From contig CAWHVD010000001.1 of NCBI GenBank assembly GCA_963832835.1, positions 2,356,001-2,420,000 of the forward strand: a stretch of DNA of 64,000 bases, in the 5' to 3' direction. The notes beneath the pieces are model-generated. The model ran no database searches, was not told where the DNA came from, and worked only from the letters and a program-made list of their open reading frames with translations. The position numbers and the translations under genes are program-made. Shown piece by piece: positions 55,001 to 63,500 of the stretch. Position 1 is the first letter of the stretch; the number at the start of each line of letters is the position of its first letter. This DNA comes from CAVPKN01 sp963832835. Lineage in GTDB: Bacteria > Chlamydiota > Chlamydiia > Chlamydiales > JAAKFR01.

Positions 55001-55716
55001 TCCAAGCAGATCTAAGTTATAATGAAGGGGGTGTGCGCGAACATGCTGCTGAAGCCATCCGAGAGCTTGCACCTCACGCCAAAAAAAAGAACCCTCCTCA
55101 AATCTTAAATGGGCTCCAAAAGGCTCTGGGTGATCCAGACTCGAGGGTGCGCAAAAATGTTACTGAGGCTCTCGGAGAGCTCGCAGCTCATGTAGCAAAG
55201 GAAAACATCCGCCAAAGCTTAGCTATCCTCCAAGAGGCTTTTAGTGATCGAGACTCTGATGTGCGCCGTGCTGCTGCTAAAGCTCTCGGAGAGCTCGCAG
55301 CTCATGCCGGAAAGAAGAACATCCCTCAATTCTTACATATCCTCCAAGAGGTTCTTAGTGATCAAGACTGGCTTGTTCGCAGATCTGCTGCTGAAGCCAT
55401 CCTTAGCCTAAAAACAGAATGGCTTCTGTCTGTTTTCGCTTCTCAGCCCTCCTCTCACCCCAAGCTCAATGCTCTTATTTTTGAGCATTTTATCAACCAA
55501 TCCATTCCCCTATATTTTATTAAAAATAGTACAGGTTACTCCATCTGTACCAGTGATAGTTGCTACGAGGCATATAATCTTCGGCAGCTCGGGGTTCTTT
55601 CTAATCGCTGTACTGCTCTTTACAAAAACACTTGGACAGAATCGACTGAACTTGAAAATGCTAATGAAAAATCAACGACAGACACCTCTGCCAAAGAAAC
55701 GTGTGTTGTAATGTGA
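52093..55716 (+). CDS. N6: trypsin-like protease-NACHT-HEAT protein, short solenoid, third gene of cassette 2
   Basis: This 1207-residue protein is the shortest complete paralogue. It has the type A N-terminus, triad His65/Asp126/Ser202 and Walker A at 458-466. Only about five HEAT-like units remain between the NACHT-associated helices and the conserved tail, against 13-16 in the others, with the frame intact. A 21-bp tandem duplication between the His and Asp of the protease adds TSKTPDR. The protease-NACHT linker also has a longer variable insert (NSKLTLMDAQNQKSDHVG). It ends KETCVVM. Confidence 0.9.
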   Translation: MAHAILSPQKSVGQHHPGQRAEKYADTGSLFTFRAAVVCHIVLGGGQGGGTGFLIGKDLIMTNNHVLDSLETARGAKALFFYTTSTEKVEIDLNPDDFFHTSKTPDRTSKTPDRLGFEPTKKGYLDFTIVSIKSHPKITEISHLAFSIFGTPIPLEQSHANMIHHPLDQGSTYQKISFRENLVKELAIHTIHYTTATMPGSSGAPVMDDEGNLIALHRATCTHIHKALLKDKMLTALLQTLFPGIQFANSKLTLMDAQNQKSDHVGRCATIGGSPLYVFSDGELKGQYYHEGKTASLFRLIETQHPSPKRWALDFINARLPSEEKLADYHKECNTAVPIKAVHDCLKSVGLLDQVQIRYQESQKSLPTLLKESYLQKCGSLPLVLTNAAFPIESFFTQLSIVSHASQEKKEEEVDQRDPNMVEKDSLREIYARLCTAEQSIEIHNLFDEKTRRVLVLGRAGIGKSTLCQKIAYDWASGTLFDQKFSLVYHIKLRDFNSQETLLGDPHKWMSKMIAESCYAGAHQAKILQELQTNPEKTLLIFDGWDEASNQLMQSLEVYLLNTQVHYLVTSRPGVTSKIHNNFDLIVENMGFTRTQVESYAEKFFAHTQCAGLDAFLKMLHSRSNLFTIAHVPIQLQILCTLWHKGEQDFPQTLTPLFTKIVRHLFEWEQNKNPQKKDLAPLKRLFLYQALGEIALKGLVSKQLIIPDALVNNTLIEKTLEDGRFGKIRRQDLISTGLVKECGTDGALYFLHLTYQEYCIAHYISSLPQSSLDKKQAQDKLHAFIQTYRYQPHFHLVIRMLAGCMWEASKDLQTMELFFEWLYSGHTDLIGAYHTELVLSCLDECRSEELETRIWDKYKIGDFVGRIMEREATRDYLSRLMALSTPAFTQVAQHLDKVETQEKNNKKFLCWFFDHVQQYANVKRVPQILGMVQKAQSDPEEDVHCSAAEALGKLAAHVEKGNIPQILNMLQADLSYNEGGVREHAAEAIRELAPHAKKKNPPQILNGLQKALGDPDSRVRKNVTEALGELAAHVAKENIRQSLAILQEAFSDRDSDVRRAAAKALGELAAHAGKKNIPQFLHILQEVLSDQDWLVRRSAAEAILSLKTEWLLSVFASQPSSHPKLNALIFEHFINQSIPLYFIKNSTGYSICTSDSCYEAYNLRQLGVLSNRCTALYKNTWTESTELENANEKSTTDTSAKETCVVM
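52393..52434. repeat. 21-bp in-frame tandem duplication in N6
   Basis: Two exact copies (52393-52413 and 52414-52434) add seven residues (TSKTPDR) to a surface-like segment of the protease domain. No other paralogue has it. Confidence 0.95.
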
Positions 55717-55769
55717 TGAAAGTCGCGCTTCACTCCGAAAAAAACCTCTAATTCCTTAGGCAAAAAGCT

Positions 55770-58700
55770 ATGGCTTACACTCCCTCATCGACACAAAAAA
55801 CCGGACTTGGAAATCAAGGGTCAGCCCTACAAGGGTACGCTGATACAGGATGGCTAACTAGGCTCAACGGACGAGCTCTTGTTGTCTGCCGGATCATCCT
55901 AGGTAAAAACCTAGGAGGGGGAACAGGCTTTCTCATTGGGAAAGATTTGATTATGACCAATAATCATGTGCTGAGCTCTTTGGAATCTGCACGCGATGCC
56001 CAAGCTCAATTTTTCTACACAAAAGATTCAGAGGGAGTGCAGGTTGCTCTAAATCCTGATGATTTTTTTTGTACAAGCCCCTCCCCTGATTTAGTTGGAT
56101 TTGAACCTATTAAAAAGGGGGCTCTTGACTTTACCGTTGTTTCCATTCACTCTCATCCCAAAATACGTGAAGTTTCTCACCTAGCTTTTTCTATTTTTGG
56201 CACTCCTATCCCCCAAGAAGAGCGGAATGCTAACATCATCCACCATCCTTTAAACCCTGATGGCACGAGCTACCAAAGAGTCTCGTTTCGAGAAAACCTC
56301 GTTAAAGAGGTCTCTATGTTCACACTACACTATACCACTGCTACCTTGCCCGGATCTTCCGGGGCCCCTGTTATTGATGATGAAGGGAATTTGATTGCTC
56401 TACACCGGGCTACCTGCACGCATATCCTCAAAGCTCTTTTGAAAGACAAGATGTTGACCGCTCTTCTTCAAGAACTCTTTGCCGGCATCCCATTTGTTGG
56501 GGGAGTACTGACTTTAGGTCAAAGAGAATTTAAGGGCAGATGTGCAACTATTGGTGGGTCTCCTCTTTATGTTTTTTCCGATGGAGAGCTCAAAGGGCAG
56601 TATTATTATGAGGGAAAAACAGCCTCTTTATTCAGACTCATCAACACTCAGCACCCTTCTCCCAAAAAGTGGGCTCTCGATTTTATCAACACCCACCTTC
56701 CTCCCGAAGAGCAAATTGCAGAGCACCATAAAGAGTGCAACACGGCGGTTCCCGTTAAAGCGATCCATGACCATCTGAAAAACACCCCCGGCCTTTTGGA
56801 TCAAGTCCAGATACGTTATCAGGAAAGCCAAAAGAACCTACCCTCTCTGCTTAAAGAGAGCTATCTTCAAAAATGTGGTTCACTCCCCCTTGTTCTTACC
56901 AATGCTGCTTTTCCCATCGAAAGCTTTTTTACCCAGCTCTCTATCGTTTCTCATGCTTCTCAAGAAAAAAAGGAAGAGGAGGCGGATCAAAGAGATCCTA
57001 ATGTGGTTGAAAAGGACTCTTTGCGTGAGATCTATGCACGTCTGTGTACGGCAGAAAAGTCTATCGAAATCCATAATCTGTTCGATGAGAAGACCAGAAG
57101 AGTGCTGGTGCTGGGAAGGGCCGGTATTGGGAAAAGCACTCTGTGTCAGAAAATTGCCTATGACTGGGCATCAGGTACCCTTTTTGATCAGAAGTTTGCA
57201 CTTGTCTACCACATAAAGTTGCGTGATTTCAACTCTCAAGACATTCTAGGTGATCCCCACAAGTGGATGAGCCAGCTGATCGCAGAAGCTTGCTATGCCG
57301 GGGCTCATCAAGAGAAAATCTCACAAGAGCTGCAAACAAATCCGGAAAAAACCCTCCTGATCTTTGACGGATGGGATGAAGCCTCTGCTCAGCTGATACA
57401 AGCTCTTGAAGTTTATTTGCTCAACACCCAAGCGCACTATCTTGTGACCTCTAGACCTGGGGTGACTAGCAAAATCCATAACAACTTCGATCTGATTGTA
57501 GAAAATATGGGCTTTACCCGAACGCAAGTTGAAAGCTATACAGAAAAGTTTTTTGCCCATACACAGTGCGTGGGGCTAGATGCTTTTCTAAAAATGCTCC
57601 ACTCCCGCAGCAACCTCTTTACGATCGCGCATGTGCCTATCCAACTCCAAATTCTCTGCACCTTATGGCAGAAGGGGGAACACGACTTTCCCCAAACTCT
57701 CACTCCCCTCTTCACTAAAATTGTCCGCCATCTTTTTGAATGGGAGCAAAACAAGAACCCTCAGAAAAAAGAGATTGCACCCCTTAAGCACTTATTTCTT
57801 TATCAAGCTCTTGGAGAGATCGCTCTAAAGGGGTTGGTGAGTAAGCAGCTTATTATCCCAGATGCACTGGTTACCAATACGTTAATTGAAAAATCGTTGG
57901 AAGATGGTCGCTTTGAGAAGATCAGGCGGCAAGATTTGATAAGCACCGGACTTGTCAAAGAGTGCGGGACAGATGGCACGCTCTATTTTCTACACCTCAC
58001 CTATCAAGAGTACTGTATTGCCCATTATATCAGTAGCCTCCCTCAAAGCTCTTTGGATAAAAAACAGGCTCAAGACAAGCAGCGCGCCTTTATCCAAACC
58101 TACCGTTATCAACCCCATTTTCATCTTGTGATCCGTATGCTCGCCGGCTGCATGTGGGAAGCTTCCAAAGATCTCCAAACAATGGAGCTTTTCTTTGAAT
58201 GGCTCTATAGTGGTCATACAGACCTTATCGGCGCCTACCAAACGGAGCTGGTTCTCTCTTGCCTAGATGAATGTCGCAGTAAAGAGCTAGAGAAGAGGAT
58301 TTGGGAGAAATATAAGATCGGAGACTTTGTGGGCTGGATCATGGAGCGTGAAGCGACACGGGACTACCTGAGTCGGTTAATGGCCCTATCCACACCGGCA
58401 TTTACGCAAGTAGCACAGCACCTAGACAAGGTAGATACTCAAGAAAAGAACAATAAGAAGTTCTTATGCTGGTTCTTTGACCATGTGCAGCAGTACGCAA
58501 ATGAGACAAGATTCCCTCAAATCTTAGGTATGGTCCTCCAAGCGGCTCTGGACGATAAAAGCTTGGAAACGCGGAGCATTGCTAATGAGGTTATCGGAAA
58601 GCTTGCAGATCACGTCAGAAAGGCGAATATTCCTCAAATCTTAAATATGCTCCAAGCGGCTCTGAGTGATCAATACTCGGATGAGCACCAATCTGCTGCT

Positions 58701-60497
58701 GAGGCCCTCATAAAGCTTGCAGCTCGTGCCGGAAAGGAGAACATCCCTCAAATCTTAAATATGCTCCAAGCGGCTCTGATTGATCAAGACTCGCATGTGG
58801 GTGAACATGCTGCTGAGGCCCTCGGAGAGCTTGCAGCTCACACCGCAAAGGAGAACATCCCTCAAATCTTAAATGAGCTCCAAAAGGCCCTGAGTAATCA
58901 AGGCCCGGATGTGCGCCACAATGCTGCTAAGGCTCTCAGAGAGCTTGCAGCTCACACAGGAAAGGAGAACATCCCTCAAATCTTAAATATGCTCCAAGCG
59001 GCTCTGATTGATCAAGACTCGGGTGTGCGCCGCAATGCTGCTGAAGCCCTCGGAGAGCTTGCAGCTCACGCCGCAATGGAGAACATCCCTCAAATCTTAG
59101 GTATCGTTCAAAAGGTCTTGAGTAATCAAGGCCCGGATGTGCGCTGCAATGCTGCTTATACCCTCGGAGAGCTCGCAGCTCACACCGGAAAGGAGAACAT
59201 CCCTCAAATCTTAAATATGCTCCAAGCGGCTCTGATTGATCAAGACTCGGGTGTGCGCAGCGCTGCTACTAAGGCTATCGGGAAGCTTGCAGCTCGTGCC
59301 GGAAAGGAGAACATCCACCAAATCTTAAATTGCCTCCAAGCAGCCCAGAGTAATCAAGGCGCGGATATGTGCTGCAATGTTGCTTATACTCTCGGAGAGC
59401 TTGCAGCTCAAACAGGAAAGGAGAATATCCCTCAAATCTTAAATATGCTCCAAGCGGCCCAGATTAATCAATACTCGTATGTGCGTAGCGCTGCTACTAA
59501 GGCTATCGGAAAGCTTGCAGCTCATGTCGAAAAAGAGAACATCCCTCAAATCTTAAATATGCTCCAAGCGGCTCTGAGTGATCAAGACTCGGATGTGCGC
59601 CAATCTGCTGCTGAGGCCCTCGGAGGGCTTGCAGCTCGCCCCGCAAAGGAGAACATCCCTCAAATCTTAAATATGCTCCAAGCGGCTTTGAGTGATCAAG
59701 ACTCGGATGTGCGCCAATCTGCTGCTGAGGCCCTCGGAGGGCTTGCAGCTCGCCCCGCAAAGGAGAACATCCCTCAAATCTTAGGTATCGTTCAAAAGGT
59801 CCTGAGTAATCAAGGCCCGGATGATGTGCGCCGCAATGCTGCTAAGACTCTCAGAGAGCTTGCAGCTCACACCGGAACGGAGGACATCCACCAAATTTTA
59901 AATATGCTCCAAGCGGCTCTGAGTGATCAAGATCGGGATGTGCGCAGCGCTGCTGCTGAAGCCCTCAGAGAGCTTGCAGCTCACGCCGCAAAGGAGAACA
60001 TCCCTCAAATCTTAGGTATCGTTCAAAAGGTCTTGAGTAATCAAGGCCCGGATGTGCGCTGCAATGCTGCTTATACCCTCGGAGAGCTCGCAGCTCACAC
60101 CGGAAAGGAGAACATCCCTCAAATCTTAAATGCTCTTCTAAAGGCTCTGGATGATCAATATTCGATTGTGCGTAGAGCTGCTACTAATGCCACCCGTAGC
60201 CTAAAACCAGAATGGTTTCTGTCTATTTTCGCTTCTCAGCCCTCCTCTCACCCCAAACTGAATACTCTTATTTTTGAGCATTTTATTAACCAATCCATTC
60301 CCCTATATTTTATTGAAAATAGTACAGGTTGTTCCATCCATATCAGCGACACTTGCTATGAACCATACAATCTCAAACAGCTCTCCGTTCTTTTGAATCG
60401 CTGTGCTGCTCTTCTAACAAACACTTGGACAGAATCGGCCGAGCTTGAGCATGCTAAAGAGATCGTGGCTCCCAAAGAAACGTGTGCTGTAATGTGA
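55770..60497 (+). CDS. N7: trypsin-like protease-NACHT-HEAT protein
   Basis: This 1575-residue paralogue has the type B N-terminus, triad His66/Asp120/Ser197 and Walker A at 449-457. About 15 HEAT-like units follow with a distinct flavour (ARPAKENI, LSNQGPDVR, ILGIVQ). It is a clear mosaic: the protease matches N3, the protease-NACHT linker matches N5, the NACHT core matches N3 again, and the region after Walker B matches N4. It ends KETCAVM, the only complete copy with Ala in the CaaX box. Confidence 0.9.
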   Translation: MAYTPSSTQKTGLGNQGSALQGYADTGWLTRLNGRALVVCRIILGKNLGGGTGFLIGKDLIMTNNHVLSSLESARDAQAQFFYTKDSEGVQVALNPDDFFCTSPSPDLVGFEPIKKGALDFTVVSIHSHPKIREVSHLAFSIFGTPIPQEERNANIIHHPLNPDGTSYQRVSFRENLVKEVSMFTLHYTTATLPGSSGAPVIDDEGNLIALHRATCTHILKALLKDKMLTALLQELFAGIPFVGGVLTLGQREFKGRCATIGGSPLYVFSDGELKGQYYYEGKTASLFRLINTQHPSPKKWALDFINTHLPPEEQIAEHHKECNTAVPVKAIHDHLKNTPGLLDQVQIRYQESQKNLPSLLKESYLQKCGSLPLVLTNAAFPIESFFTQLSIVSHASQEKKEEEADQRDPNVVEKDSLREIYARLCTAEKSIEIHNLFDEKTRRVLVLGRAGIGKSTLCQKIAYDWASGTLFDQKFALVYHIKLRDFNSQDILGDPHKWMSQLIAEACYAGAHQEKISQELQTNPEKTLLIFDGWDEASAQLIQALEVYLLNTQAHYLVTSRPGVTSKIHNNFDLIVENMGFTRTQVESYTEKFFAHTQCVGLDAFLKMLHSRSNLFTIAHVPIQLQILCTLWQKGEHDFPQTLTPLFTKIVRHLFEWEQNKNPQKKEIAPLKHLFLYQALGEIALKGLVSKQLIIPDALVTNTLIEKSLEDGRFEKIRRQDLISTGLVKECGTDGTLYFLHLTYQEYCIAHYISSLPQSSLDKKQAQDKQRAFIQTYRYQPHFHLVIRMLAGCMWEASKDLQTMELFFEWLYSGHTDLIGAYQTELVLSCLDECRSKELEKRIWEKYKIGDFVGWIMEREATRDYLSRLMALSTPAFTQVAQHLDKVDTQEKNNKKFLCWFFDHVQQYANETRFPQILGMVLQAALDDKSLETRSIANEVIGKLADHVRKANIPQILNMLQAALSDQYSDEHQSAAEALIKLAARAGKENIPQILNMLQAALIDQDSHVGEHAAEALGELAAHTAKENIPQILNELQKALSNQGPDVRHNAAKALRELAAHTGKENIPQILNMLQAALIDQDSGVRRNAAEALGELAAHAAMENIPQILGIVQKVLSNQGPDVRCNAAYTLGELAAHTGKENIPQILNMLQAALIDQDSGVRSAATKAIGKLAARAGKENIHQILNCLQAAQSNQGADMCCNVAYTLGELAAQTGKENIPQILNMLQAAQINQYSYVRSAATKAIGKLAAHVEKENIPQILNMLQAALSDQDSDVRQSAAEALGGLAARPAKENIPQILNMLQAALSDQDSDVRQSAAEALGGLAARPAKENIPQILGIVQKVLSNQGPDDVRRNAAKTLRELAAHTGTEDIHQILNMLQAALSDQDRDVRSAAAEALRELAAHAAKENIPQILGIVQKVLSNQGPDVRCNAAYTLGELAAHTGKENIPQILNALLKALDDQYSIVRRAATNATRSLKPEWFLSIFASQPSSHPKLNTLIFEHFINQSIPLYFIENSTGCSIHISDTCYEPYNLKQLSVLLNRCAALLTNTWTESAELEHAKEIVAPKETCAVM
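59568..59795. repeat. Two near-identical 114-nt HEAT units in N7
   Basis: Units 59568-59681 and 59682-59795 are nearly identical at nucleotide level, differing only in a silent change and in the unit end. They mark a recent tandem duplication. Confidence 0.9.
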
Positions 60498-60553
60498 TGC
60501 ATGAAAAATCGCGCTTCACTCCGAAAGACCCTCCAACTAATTAGGCAAAAGCT

Positions 60554-63500
60554 ATGGCTCACTCCATCTCACTGACACAACAAACTGAACTTGGAAATCA
60601 AGGGTCAGCCCTACAGGGGTACGCCGATACAGGATGGCTGGCTAGACTCAACGGGCGATCTCTTGTTGTCTGCCGGATTATCCTAGGCAAAGACCTAGGA
60701 GGGGGAACAGGCTTTCTCATTGGGAAAGATTTGATTATGACCAATAATCATGTGCTGAGCTCTTTGGAATCTGCACGCGATGCCCAAGCTCAATTTTTCT
60801 ACACAAAAGATTCAGAGGGAGTGCAGGTTGCTCTAAATCCTGATGATTTTTTTTGTACAAGCCTCTCCCCTGATTTACTTGGATTTGAGCCTATTAAAAA
60901 GGAGACATTTGACTTTACCATTGTCTCTATTCACTCTCATCCCAAAATACGTGAAGTTTCTCACCTAGCTTTTTCTATTTTTGGCACTCCTATCCCCCAA
61001 GAAGAGCGGAATGCTAACATCATCCACCATCCTTTAAACCCTGATGGCACGAGCTACCAAAGAGTCTCGTTTCGAGAAAACCTCGTTAAAGAGGTCTCTA
61101 TGTTCACACTACACTATACCACTGCTACCTTGCCCGGATCTTCCGGGGCCCCTGTTATTGATGATGAAGGGAATTTGATTGCTCTACACCGGGCTACCTG
61201 CACGCATATCCTCAAAGCTCTTTTGAAAGACAAGATGTTGACTGCACTTCTTCAAGAACTCTTCGGTGGCATCCCATTTCTTGGGGGAACACTGACTTTA
61301 GGACACAGAGAATTTAAGGGCAGATGTGCAATTATTGATGGCTCGCCTCTCTATGTTTTTTCCGATGGAGAGCTCAAAGGGCAGTATTATCATGTGGGGC
61401 ATACGCCATCGCCATCCTCTTTATTCAGGCTCATTGAAACACAACACCCCTCTCCTAAAAGATGGGCTCTTCAGTTTTTAAACAGTCGGTTACCTCCCGA
61501 GGAGCAAATTGCAGACTACCACAAAGAATGCAACACGGCTGTCCCCATCAAAGCGATCCATGACTGTCTGAGAAGCACCGGTCTTTTGGATCAAGTCCAG
61601 ATACGTTATCAAGAGAGCCAAAAGAACCTACCCTCTCTGCTTAAAGAAAAATACCTTCGGGAATGTGGTTCTCTCCCCCTTGTTCTTACCAATACTGCTT
61701 TTCCCATCGAAAGCTTTTTTACCCAGCTCTCTATTGTTTCTCATGCTTCGCAAGAAAAAAAAGAGGAGGAGGCGCGTCAAAGAGATCCTAACATGGTTGA
61801 AAAGGACTCTTTGCGTGAGATCTATGCACGTCTGTGTACAGCAGAGAAGTCTATTGAAATCCATAACCTGTTCGATGAGAAGCAAGCAGCCAAAAGAGTG
61901 TTGGTGCTAGGAAGGGCCGGTATTGGAAAAAGCACGCTATGTCAGAAAATCGCCTATGACTGGGCAGCGGGCACTCTTTTTGCTGAGAAATTTTCACTTG
62001 TCTATCACATAAAATTACGTGATTTCAACTCTCAAGACAAGATAGGTGATCCCCACGTGTGGATGAGCCAGATGATCGCAGAATCTTGCTATGCTGGGGC
62101 TCATCAAGAGAAAATCTTACAAGAGCTACAGACGCATCCGAAAAAAATCCTCCTGATCTTTGATGGATGGGATGAGGCCTCTGCTCAGCTGACACAAGCT
62201 CTTGAAGTTTATTTGCTCAACACCCAAGCGCACTATCTTGTGACCTCTAGACCTGGGGTGACTAGCAAAATCCATAACAACTTCGATCTGATTGTAGAAA
62301 ACATGGGCTTTACCCGAACGCAAGTGGAAAGCTATACAGAAAAGTTTTTTGCTCATACACAATGCGCGGGGCTAGATGCTTTTCTAAAAATGCTCCATTC
62401 CCGCAGCAACCTCTTTACGATCGCGCATGTGCCTATCCAACTCCAAATCCTCTGCACCTTATGGCAGAAGGGGGAACAAGATTTTCCCCAAACTCTCACT
62501 CCCCTCTTCTCCAAAATTGTCCGCCATCTTTTTGAATGAGAGCAAAACAAAAACCCTCAGAAAAAAGAGATTGCACCTCTTAAGCGCCTATTTCTTTATC
62601 AAGCTCTTGGAGAGATCTCTCTAAAAGGCTTGGAGAGCAAGCAGCTCATTATCTCCGATACATTAGTTGTAAATGCGTTAATTGAAAAATCGTTGGAAGA
62701 TGGTCGCTTTGAGAAGATCAGACGGCAAGATTTGATAAGCACCGGACTTGTCAAAGAATGCGGGACAAATGGCGCGCTCTATTTTCTGCACCTCACCTAT
62801 CAAGAGTACTGTATTGCCCACTATATCAGCAGCCTCCCTCAAAGCTCTCTGGATAAAAAACAGGCTCAAGACAAACAGCGCGCCTTTATCCAAACCTACC
62901 GCTACCAACCCCATTTTCACCTTGTGATCCGTATGCTCGCCGGCTGCATGTGGGAAGCTTCCAAAGATCTCCAAACAATGGAGCTTTTCTTTGAATGGCT
63001 CTATAGTGGTCATACAGACCTTATCGGTGCCTACCAAACGGAGCTGGTTCTCTCTTGCCTAGATGAATGTCGCAGTGAAGAGCTAGAGAAGAGGATTTGG
63101 GAGAAGTATAAGCTCGGAGACTTTGTGGGCCGTATCATGGAGCGTGAAGCGACAAGGGACTGCCTAAGTCGGTTAATGTCTCTATCCACACCGGCATTTA
63201 CGCAAGTAGCACAGCACCTAGACAAGGTAGGCAATCAAGAGAAAAAGAATACGGAGTTCTTACGCTGGTTCTTTGAGCATGTGCAGCAGTACGCAAATGA
63301 GACAAGATTCCCTCAAATCTTAGGTATGGTCCAAAAGGCTCTGGATCATCCTGGTTCGGATTCGGGGGTGCGTTGTTATGCTGCTGAAGCCCTTGGCAAG
63401 CTCGCACCTCATGCCGGAAAGGAGAACATCCCTCAAATCTTAAATGGACTCTTAATGACGCTGAGTGACCAATACTCAGGTGTGCGCGACTCTGCTGCTC

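Noticed and set aside
21230..60497. Antiphage defence island as the main reading of the NACHT array
   Set aside because: The architecture fits, but the CaaX ends and PARP/Ubl partners fit a eukaryotic host better; kept only as an alternative.
62537..62539. TGA in N8 as a selenocysteine or recoded Trp codon
   Set aside because: TGA is the normal stop of the paralogues themselves, and no recoding element or precedent in chlamydiae is evident.
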